NCBI RefSeq assembly: GCF_004337985.1
Contig: NC_043742.1
Coordinates: forward strand, 6,466,389-6,530,388
DNA: 64,000 nucleotides
Direction of reading: 5' to 3'
DNA from: Pyricularia pennisetigena
Taxonomy: Eukaryota > Ascomycota > Sordariomycetes > Magnaporthales > Pyriculariaceae
The position numbers and the translations under genes were made by a program. Each line of letters starts with the position of its first letter. Within the stretch, counting starts at the first letter, position 1. Below the pieces are notes generated by a model. It was not told the origin of the DNA and searched no databases. It saw only the letters and a program-made list of their open reading frames with translations. Positions 54,193-64,000 of this stretch are shown piece after piece.

Positions 54193-55808
54193 TGACGTTG
54201 ATTTTTTTGACGTCTTGTCAGATTCATGTCATTCTTGTCTCTCCTTTCCTTTCCTTTCGTTTTTTTTTCTCTCTCTTCTTTTACAGCCCAAGGAACCAAG
54301 GTGATGTAAAACCTGCATGTCTTCTCCCTCCTATAATGTGCCTTGTAAACCCGGGAGCAGGCAGCCGAGGCGTCGGGTAGCTGAGAATTGGTCATAGTTG
54401 TAATTCACCAGGGCTCACATACTGTCGAGCGATTGGGTTTCCCCCCCGTCCAGGTTGTCGTCCTTCGAGACCACTCCCAGCACAACGACTGGTGGGAAGC
54501 AAGGAGCCACCTTTCGGAACATGGCATCGACTATCGAGATCTGGTGGGTCCAATCAGCCTAAACCTACACGTTGATTTCAGCCGGAAAAAAAAAAAAAAA
54601 ATAGTAATAAAAAGACGGCGCCGATGCAGAGACTTGCGAACCGGGTATGGTGTTCGTAGATATGTTCGTGTTGCATTCCCATGGCAGGGGCTTCCTCCGG
54701 GAGTACATGCATACCATGACGAGGGAGGATTTGTTTCTTGAGGTCTTTTGCTTGGACCTCCATCTTTTCTTTGCCCATGTCTTGAGCCTGGCCATGCATG
54801 ACAGACAGCCAAACATACATACAGACATACAAACTTGAGCCATCCTTTCCCGCTCGTACGGGAACCGGTTAAGTTGGAACTTGTCGTCTAGAGATCAACC
54901 CGCCCTGGGCGGCGCCCACCCCGCTGCAGATCTCATGCAGCCGTGGTGTACGAACAGGTTACCCTCGATGTCATTACCTTGAGAGCGCGGTATACATGCC
55001 CAGGACACTAATGTTGGATCTTTTCTCGGGCCGCTTTTTGCGGGCTGCAGTGCATGAAGGTATGTTTAGTCTACTGCGGTCGTTGAAGCGGCGATTTCAT
55101 CGGCTGTTTAGCGTTTCTGAGGACTCGAGCCACAACGGCACTAGATTTTCATGTGTTATTCATCCGGTCAGGAGAAATTCTCGATTTGGCAATAATACAC
55201 CAAACAATCCTGCAGTGGCCTTCTTGTGCAACACTGGACCAAGTCTTCACCACTGTGGTTCTGAAAAGTAGATCATGTTGTCTTTTTACCAGTGATACAT
55301 CGGACCTGATGGAGGGGTATAATCGGGATCCTTCAACCCCAGGAGGGGAGCTGTGCCCGTGTAAGCAAGCCTTAACTTTACTACTATAACTTCGTTTACT
55401 GTAAACAAATTAGTTTTCATAGTAACAACTGAGTACACCTTTCGGTGAAGATCTGGCAAGCAACATTTGCGGCTGAAATCACAACGGGAGACAAGCACAA
55501 GACCCTGATGATTCCACAGCAAACTAGTAACCGATCAGGACCGGCGAGAAAGTTTGGCCCACAGCCATGGGTGGTGTAATGAATCGACTGCAGCCAGTCT
55601 GACTTGGAAGAGACCTGGTCAGGAAACAGCAAGGTTTGACGAAGGAAAAAGAACTTTCTTCGCGCCCAAAGGACGCAAAGGACCGGAACACCCTCAACTC
55701 AAGAGTCATTTTCACTCTAAAAGGGTTCAAATGCCGGATCATGCCATTGTCTGGGGTAGATAAAATACGCGAGCCAGTCAATGGTGGACTGGGGAATCTG
55801 GCCAAGGC

Positions 55809-55848
55809 AGACCGACAGACAGACCGACAGACAGACAGACAGACACAC
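55809..55848. repeat. GACA/GACC tandem repeat
   Basis: About ten tetranucleotide units, mostly GACA with a few GACC, in the gene-free region. Confidence 0.9.
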
Positions 55849-58800
55849 TACTGCGGGGAGTAGAACAGGCGAAAGGAAAACTTTCCGCTGGTGTCCAGAT
55901 TTGCCGGTATCACACGCATGTGCACTTGCCGCGATGGGATAACGGAGAATCTAGTGACGGTAGTCAGTCAGCCAGCCAGTCCTGTGGTGCATCGTCATTG
56001 CAAGAGAGGGGGGAAAAAAAAAGTATTGGTTGTAGTATGGCTAACTGACTGTCAATCAAGATGCTGCGGCAATACAAGCCGTGGGCCTGCAGTAGCCAGA
56101 TTGCCAGGACATACCTCGCTCTGGGCAGCCTGCCACGGCACAGTTGACTCTGGGTCGCATCCTAATGGCGCGAACACTAGTTTTCCCTGAAAATTCTATT
56201 AATGACAATGCAACCACAAGTAAGTGACGTGTCAATCATGGGGTTGATCTACAGTAGGGGCTTTCGAACTAGCTAGTCAAAGTTGCCTTCTTTGAAGAGA
56301 GCCTTGTGCAAATATCCAGGCTGAAGTCTGCAATTATTGAGACCTTGAGGCCATGCCATGGCAGCAGGAAGCCGAGTGATCTGGCTGAGCCAACTAACTG
56401 ACTGGCTGCCTAGCTGCTCCAACAGGCGCGCCGGTCCGCAATCCAAGGCACTCTGATCATCCAATTAAATACATCAGGGGGAGCTTCTTTATGCACCAGA
56501 GGCAATGACCGCCTTGGGCCGTATGCATGCACAGCGATGGAACACAAACCATCATACTGTTACCATGGCCCTCGTCTCGGCGAGGACTGGCGGCATGGTG
56601 GATGCCACACCACACCCATCTCCAAGTCTGATTCGCTCTTCAAAACCAACCTTAGGTGGATGCACCTGGACTTCCTTCCTCACTTCGACAGACAAGAGTC
56701 TCCAGATTTGGTAGTCCATGTCAAGAATCAGCAATTTCATTTCTTCAAGATCCTGCCAAGTGGATAGGCCTTTTTCGAAGTTCGTAATGTGGACCTAGAT
56801 AGGAAAGAAATGCTCGACATGCATACTGTATCGGGAGTCGGCAGGCACTGAGCCGTTATCAACCTGAGATATGCCGTCTAGAGTCTTGAGTCTGTGCTTA
56901 TTTCTCCGGCACTGTTACGATGGAAACTACTGTAAAGTAATAAAATAAAATGACTCTTTCATAGGAGACCTCGGCAGCCTTCGGGGTACAGCCGGGGAAC
57001 GCTTTGACCACGCCAATAATCATCCTGGTCTGTGGACTGGTCGGGTCTGGTCTGGTCTCGTCTTTTTCTGCTTTCGTGGGCCGCACGTATATGGATTGAC
57101 CTTGAAGAAGAGAGCTTCCGGTCGGAAGAGGCCGTCATGGGGAGGGAGGAGCATCCCCTCTCCGAGTCGGGATGGGTATCCCTGTCATTTCGGCAGGAAT
57201 AATAAAACAGAGGAGTAAAAGAATTAGCAAACGTACATGGATTATCGGGGCGAGGTGGAATATTCATGATCTACGGGAAAGTGGCTTGTGGGCGGCGCAT
57301 TTCCCAAATTCATGCGTTCAGAATGAGGAAACGGGGAGATTTTTTTTTTATTCTCTCTTGCAAGGTTCGCTCAGCTTTTTCCCCATGATCGTTTCTTGGT
57401 GATTGACAAGGGAGGGGGCTTGAGTTCAATGATTATGCCGAAAAAAAAAAAAAAAGCGCATGGGCCATATCGTGTGGCAAAGACCGACAGGCGCAGTAAT
57501 GGAGAAGAAGGGCAAGGGGAGGTATGGAGACAAAATTCGGAAACAAAGAATTATGTTTTTTTTTTTTTTATACACAATGCAATTAAGTCAATGGGAAACA
57601 AATCCAGTTGCCTTACTGTACTGTATACTATGATGACATGCAAGTCAACTTGTGGAGGCAAGGTAAGGCGCTCGACGTAACACTCACTCACTTGGCTTGG
57701 TTGCGTGAGTGATCGGGTTCGACCAACAGTCACTCGCTTTGGGTAGCTGCGATGGGCTGTAGTAATGGGATCGCGGCAAGTACTACCCAAGAAAAGAGGA
57801 TAACACCTTAACCTAAGGCAAGTACCCGTCAACCCATCCCTAGCAAGGTAAGCTATGTCGCAAATGGTGGGCGACACGGGACATCTCTTCGATTGGGTTG
57901 ATAGCCGTTGACACCATACTCTTTTACCAGTGGATGCCTTGCTTACCATTCTTGCCTTAGCTTGCCCACCGAACGTAACCAAACCAAGAACAGTTCCTTG
58001 CTTCTTACCTGGTCATGGCCCCAGGCCCAGGTCAGGTACCAACCAAACTTTACAACTGTCAAGTAGGCTGCACCATGCGCGCCACGCGAGAATGCCACGG
58101 CGACTGTGTCCTTGGATGTGGACAGACATGATATTACTAGCTAGACCGGTTTGCCAAACTGTTATTACATCTGGTTCGTGAGGGCCCTTGGGAAATTATT
58201 TTTGGGGATGTAAATCATTGAGGCTCATCACTGACTGATTCACAAACCAGACTAGGCTAGTTAACATGGGCGTGCGCAGACGCGCGCCAAAACCAAGCAT
58301 TTCGTTACGCATAATGCCCATATTTGGCTTTGCTAGGATCTTTGCTCCCCTTCCCCACATCCTGGCAGTGAGTTCCCGAGAACATGGAGCTGTAGAAACT
58401 GACCCGTAATACCCAACGCCTTGACCAGGTGCAGCCGTTTTTTTTTTTTTTTTCTTTCTTTCCGCGTCAACCCCTCGTGTCTTACGGGAATGGTTTATGA
58501 TCGACAACGAAAAAGTAAAGTATTGCACTTGCGCGTTTTGATTCTCCCATACATTGTCGTGAATTGTTATCCCGTTGCTCAATCGCTTTCGCTGGGGTCT
58601 CAGGGGTAATTGGTGAATTAGCATTCTTGTATTTTTGCAAATCCCATTCTATTGATCGTCCATCCCGCTTCTGACGAACGATAGTAAGGGTCCTGGTCCT
58701 TATACTATAGTATAAAAATAATGAAAAGTGAAATAAACTCAGATTCCATACTCAACCAGAAACATGCAGTAATGCTGCGTTTATCCTCGTTTGTATCCAC

Positions 58801-60742
58801 CTAGTTCTACACCGTTATTGAGCCTGGAGTTAAACACTTTGGCACTGACACTGACAAGTGACAAGCAAAACAAAAAAATTTGATACTCCCCAGCAAACCC
58901 CTGACAAAAAGACCGACACGCGCCCCCTTCCAAGCCCCTTTTCGTCTCGTGAGTTACGAACTGCAACGCCCCACCCTTTATTGAGATATCATCCGCGGAG
59001 GGTACGTAGAGTGAGTATGCTCTAGTATGCCCTTGTCATCTCTCATTGGAGACAAAGAGAAAAAAAAGAATAACAAAGAAAGAAAAAAAAAATAAAAAGT
59101 TAGAAAAATTGTACAGTTATTTGCCCTGTCCCACGGCGCTTCTCTGTTAATGGTTCGGCAAAGATGGGGACCGGAGCCGGCCCAAGGTCGGGCTGCACTC
59201 AAAAATCTCGAGTCTTACGAAAGTAACAGCGCCAAGACATCTGCAGGGCTCCACTAGCGCCTGGCGACCCGACTTGACAGAAGCAGCTATCAGGAGCTAA
59301 TCCAAATTTGGACGGGTCCGCGTCTGTACGTGGTAGCTCCAACGTCTTTATAGCGGGGCCGGAGGGATATCAACTTCAGGTACCTTACCACGTATTGTAT
59401 TACCTCAATACCTTACCTTTACCTTCCATAGCAAGCTTACCTAGACCGCGTTAGGTAGGTACTGTAAGCTAATGGATATGTGCACCCCGCGGATAAAACA
59501 GCCTGGGCAGTGGGCAAGACGTCAAAGACCGAGGCGCACAATCCTTTTTTTATTTTATTTTTTTATTGCGCAATGTGCATCAAACGACCCAAGATGTTGA
59601 GTTATTCAAAAATGACTCTGCGCCCCCTCCCTTTTTTTTTTTTTTTTATGTACATGTACATTGAGTGTCAAGGGGTTATGGTATGGAACTAGACTAGTGA
59701 ATAAACGGTTATGTATTTTATTATTATTATTTTTGGTGTATGGAATTTGACTGTCTCGAGTCACCATCGTGACATAAACGGACGAGGACCCAGTCAGGAG
59801 GCACCTTCTTGTACCATTTTGAACCCCAAGTCAGGGGAGAAATTTTTCACGATGGATCCTTTCGCGTCAGATGAATGGATGGCTGGATGTTACGAGGGGG
59901 AAGAAAAGGTGGAATGAGGGGCCAAAAGAAAGAAATAAGGAAGAAAAAAAAAAAAAGAAAGAGATAAAACAAGATAAAATATGTAGAATAAGGAAAAATG
60001 AATAAAACAACTATCAGTGAAATTCCACACATGACGAACATGATAACAAAGAAGAACGGCCCCGAATAATTCAAACGTACAAGTAATAATAAAGGACCCT
60101 TGCAGGCAAAATAAGGCAAGCGCCTAATCGAGGGGTGGCCCCCCCAGGCATTTCGTCACAGTAAGTTTCTGGATTCCAATCTCTCGGTGCATTGCTTGAT
60201 TGCCCTGCGCATTGCATCGAGCACAGGCAGAAAGGAGAAGCGCACAGAGACGATTGATTGCTGGGTTGCTACCGGCTGAGATTGAACCATTCAGAATTTG
60301 AGTAGAAGAGCCACACCACCCTGGGCACCCCCAATTAACCCCCCCTGGTATCCCTGTGCAGTTGTCGTCTGCAGCGACCCTCCCTGCTGGCTGGGCCTGG
60401 CTGGCGGGCTGGGCCACCTCGACTTGCAGTGGAGTGCTGCAGAAAGAGACACACCCGGGAACAGAGAACCATCAGGCCTACCCTCTCTTCCGCAATACGC
60501 ACACCCTTTTTTCCCCTTCTCTTTTCTGCACCTGATACCACTGAGGGCCACACACAAACGGATATCCCGCTAGCCAGAACAGACACCATACCACCCTCCT
60601 CCTCCCTCTTCCCACGACGTATGCCTTTTCCGTCTTCCCTCGTAGGGAACCCGGCCCACGGTCGCGTACCCCCCCTTGTCTCTGGAATCTTGGCTCCATC
60701 AAATAAAGTCCCCAATTAAATAAAACCGCTCCCCAGACCACA

Positions 60743-63700
60743 ATGTTACAACCTTCCCTATATACCGCTGCGTCTCCTCCTGTCAAGGATGAACCGAAGC
60801 TGGAGAGAGAGCCAGAAAAGGCCTTGGAGTCGGAGAAGCAGCAACATCAGCAGCTGAAGCAGTTAAGGCTTTCCCCGCCACAGCATCAAGTACTACAAGG
60901 TACACCGGATGCGCAAAGACACGAGCTGAAGCAAAAAGAGCTGGATCAAGCCGAGCTCCTGCATCACTGCCAAGCTCAAGCATCGTTGGTTGACAGACTT
61001 ACTCCAGCCGTCTCCGCCGCGGACACTGGCAGCAGCCGGGTCTCGTCGCCTGCAGAAGACCGTAAAGACTCGAGAGCTGCATTGCCAACCGTGTTTGTGA
61101 CCTCGACCACCTCTACTCATCCCCCTGGTGTATCTGCCGCTGCAGACCACTCCAAGATTCCTGAACACAAAGCAGACTGCCGTGTGTCGCCACATTCCGA
61201 GTCACTAGCTGCCTCAGCTGGAGAAGAACAGCCCGGGATTGTCAAGGTTGAACCGATCCACCGCAGCAGTGCGGCGTCCAATCCATCTGTCTCGCTCACC
61301 AAAGGGGTCGCAGGTGTCGCGTCCTCAGTCTCGCCGGAACCAATGTCGAACGGACCTCCTCCACCGGTTGGCCACCACCGCCAGCATGTCAGCTACCCCG
61401 AGCAACACCAACCAACCTACTCGCAAGCTCCCATGCCCTCGGGCCCTTATGGTTACGCACCAGTAACGACCCAACCCCCGATGGACCCTTATCGAGCCGG
61501 ACAACAACCGCTGCCTCCGAATCACGCAATGGCCTTGCCGAGCATGAGGAGCCTCGCACCTTTGCAACACCAGCAGCAACAACAACAACAACAACAACAT
61601 CAACAACAGCATCAGCAACACCATCAACATCAACATCCACAACACGCCATGCCCATGACCCATGCTCCGATCCCTACGGCATATTATGCCCAACATATGA
61701 TGAATCCATACGGCATGGGGCCGGATCTGCGCTTTGCTTTGCCCTTAACAGATCCGCGGATACAGATGAGTGGGGGTCGTAACAAAAAGGTATGGGATTT
61801 TGGAATACCGGTTGCTGTGTTAGTCTCTTTAGCGAGTGAAGGCTCGTCGTAGAAGGCAGATGTGTGGTCTCGCCTTTGTTGTTTGCTGTTTGGGGGCGTA
61901 AAAGCAAAAGTAACAAGCCAGAGAAAGAAACCCGTTGTGCTAACAATCAGGCAATTGTGCCGTGCGTTTGAACAGGAGATTAAGAGGCGAACGAAAACTG
62001 GTTGCTTGACATGTAGGAAACGCAGGATAAAGGTACGTCAAAAACTCTCACCTCAACACAAAATCCGGTTTTCTTTTTCCTCTCTACCTACCCTTACCCT
62101 TGCCCTTTCATCCCAAGTTGAATTTGGTCGGCCGAAGCGACAAGGATTGCGATCGATCGTTGGGACGTCTAGAGTGCACTCTAAAGTATGAAAAAGATTT
62201 GCGAGCTCTGGAGTGCATCTTTTTTGGTGCCTATCCAAGCAAGCGGTCGTCTATTATATACTTTTGGACGATTTTCTTTTTCTCGCTTGGGAGTCGCTAG
62301 AGGCTCGCTTGTTAGTACTAGACATGCGGCAAAGCGAGCGGCAATCTTGCTTGAACGAGCAAATCTTCAACCAAGTCGAGACATGAAATCCATGCAACAC
62401 ACTTCCAAGCCCCGCGAACCCCGCCCGCCCTATGCCCGAAGAAACGACAGGCCGAAGAAAAAGAAAAAAGGCATAACATAAAACAAAATTATGGTTGTCC
62501 TTGTCTGACTATGGATGAACTGCCCGTGACACACGCACACACGCACAAATGTTTCTTTGCACTACACCTGACAGGCAGCACGACATGCTAACCATTGTTT
62601 TACCTTCCATGGGTTTCAGTGCGACGAGACACATCCCACCTGCAACAACTGCAAAAAATCCAAGCGGGAGTGTGCCGGGTACGACCCGCTATTTACCAAC
62701 GTGACAACCCCGCCAGGCCCGTCAACCATCCAACCAGCATCCCTTCCTCCCCAAGCCACAGGTGCAGGCCCTGTTCCGGGTTCAGCTCCAGGCTCGATCA
62801 CAGGCACAGCTCCTTCGACGGGCTCCCCCAGCCTGAGTCCTTACAGCAACCATCTGCCCGCGCCCGTGGTGCCCAGTAACTACGCGCCCGCGCCGACGCC
62901 ACCCCAAGCTCACCACTACGACCCCAACCCCTCGTCGGCCTCTTCCGCCTCGGCCCCTGTTGCATTGTCGTCGTCGAATAGTATTGATTACTCGGGCGGC
63001 ATCGACCCCGCTCTCGACACAGGTACGGCGTCTTCGGCCATCCATCACCACAACCAACACAGCCACAGTATTCACCATCAGCACAACAGCAACACAAACC
63101 CAAACAGCATGAACCACCCTGAACACTATAGAGCCTGCAGTCCTGCATTTTACAACTCGTGTCCGCCTCTTCGCTTGCCCTAATTTTTTTCTTCTTTCGC
63201 AGCAGCAGCAGCAGCAGCAGCAGCTATCGCCGCGTTGTTTCTTTTTGTTGTTTGCTGCTGCTGGTCGCATTTCCGCTGCTCTTACTGCTGTCATTTTTCT
63301 TTTTCCCGTAACCTGCATCATGTCGGAAGCCGAACCCGAGGGAGCAGCATTGACTCACACTAGTACCCAGGCAAAGGTTATGAAGGTCGATGAGCTCTGC
63401 GCCCTTGCAGGGCCCCCTCCGCCACCTCCTCAGAATCCGCCGGGAAGAGAAACTCTTGACGAGATTCTCAAGATCTACTACGAAATCTACGTGCCTGGTC
63501 TTGCGTCCTTTTTTGAGACGCACTGGTACAACTTCAAGCCGGAGGGTACAAACCCAAGTACCATCCTCACCAAGAACGCAAATGCGGTAAATCTTCTTGC
63601 AAGCTTTCTGGATGCTCTTAACGAGACCAAGAAGAACACGGATGCGGCGCAGGTGGCTGCAGCAGGTGCTATAGAGACCCGCGTGGTTTGGGGGCTCGCC

Positions 63701-64000
63701 ACTCTCGCATATACGATACCTGCGGCGACTAATCCCGCGGGCGATGATCCTCTCCCTCAGGACAACGGCGCTGAGGTTCGCAACAGGCTGCACGTGTTCG
63801 AGACGCTTCTCTCTGGCACCTACCTCAACATCAACCCTTGCGTTCCACCACCGCGCAAGGGTGACCCGCACAGGATCAGGGAATTTGAATTTTGGTATTA
63901 TCTGGCCGAGTCCCTGCGCGTCGGCGAGGCGCCCAGCGTAGTACAACAGCGCGAGGCTGCCATATCGCGCATCCGGAACCTTTTGGACGGCCGCGAGAAC
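60743..64000 (+). CDS. Zn(II)2Cys6 transcription factor (partial at 3' end)
   Basis: Fungal binuclear-cluster DNA-binding regulator, nuclear. Best model: 60743-61789, 61976-62032, 62620-63022 and 63330 onward, 726 codons inside the window. The first 340 residues are Gln/His/Pro-rich, with a glutamine/histidine tract encoded by CAA repeats (61570-61640). The cluster is GCLTCRKRRIK (exon 2) joined to CDETHPTCNNCKKSKREC (exon 3): six Cys with the spacing C-x2-C-x6-C-x6-C-x2-C-x6-C. A Pro/Ser/His-rich linker follows, then the conserved middle region starting AKVMKVDELCALAG with ILKIYYEIYVPGLASFFETHWYNF. The 587-bp intron between exons 2 and 3 is the longest in the window. The intron-3 acceptor (63330 or 63348) is uncertain. 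The target genes are unknown. Confidence 0.85.

Larger units (their letters stand above)
52823..60742. other. 7.9-kb region without a convincing gene
   Basis: This is the longest gene-free stretch in the window. No frame exceeds about 150 codons, none is recognisable, and none has the G/C-ended codon pattern of neighbouring genes. It carries many A/T homopolymers (for example 52859-52879, 53923-53966, 54584-54601, 58439-58455, 59629-59647), ATGAATA and GACA tandem repeats, and one tRNA-like relic. No transposase or reverse transcriptase fragment was found by eye. It lies directly upstream of a transcription factor gene, so its right part may be an extended promoter or leader. A non-coding transcript is possible but not shown. 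Confidence 0.6.

Noticed and set aside
55809..55848. Tandem repeat considered as a CRISPR-like or functional array
   Set aside because: It is a simple tetranucleotide microsatellite without spacers, in a eukaryotic genome.
57551..57982. 143-codon minus-strand frame in the gene-free block
   Set aside because: No motif, Cys/Arg/Thr-rich random composition, and no codon bias.

Overview
This window is nuclear DNA from a filamentous ascomycete, most likely a Sordariomycete. The evidence is short GT-AG introns (about 70-120 bp) in most genes, intron-bearing tRNA genes, genes on both strands without operons, many poly-A/T and dinucleotide tracts between genes, and protein families typical of Pezizomycotina. 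I did not assign a genus. All exon models were built by hand from reading frame, splice-site consensus and protein-family continuity. Joined lengths were checked to be whole codons.

Left part (1-16 kb): mostly core eukaryotic genes. They are mitochondrial alternative oxidase (-), translation factor eIF3j/HCR1 (+), mitochondrial morphology protein MDM31 (-) divergent from the ribosome-assembly KH protein PNO1 (+), a RAD60/ESC2-like SUMO-domain protein (-), and a peroxisomal 2,4-dienoyl-CoA reductase ending in SKL (+).

Middle-left (16-25 kb): a more accessory, metabolic segment. A membrane-anchored histidine-acid-phosphatase-like protein lacks the usual HD catalytic pair. It is followed by an isopenicillin-N-synthase-type 2OG oxygenase (-), an AsaB/CmcJ-type hydroxylase/desaturase (-) and an M20 amidohydrolase (+) that shares a 472-bp divergent promoter with the AsaB-type gene. 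A decayed ankyrin-repeat gene and tRNA-Gly follow. From 25.4 to 31.4 kb there is only one gene, an unrecognised Tyr/Ser-rich protein.

Middle-right (31-49 kb): SulP sulfate permease with a GC-AG intron, a fatty-acid-hydroxylase-superfamily membrane protein, tRNA-Asn, nucleolar RRP1, long-chain-base kinase, two unrecognised proteins, MIX23/CID2 and the NatA auxiliary subunit NAA15.

Right part (50-64 kb): an 898-aa ankyrin-repeat protein, then 7.9 kb with no convincing gene but with simple repeats, a 44-nt T run and a tRNA-like relic. Last comes the first 726 codons of a Zn(II)2Cys6 transcription factor whose zinc cluster is split by a 587-bp intron and which runs off the window.

Functionally, several genes serve ribosome production and translation (HCR1, PNO1, RRP1, NAA15) or mitochondria (AOX, MDM31, MIX23). 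The 18-23 kb oxygenase/amidohydrolase group is the best candidate for an uncharacterised pathway.
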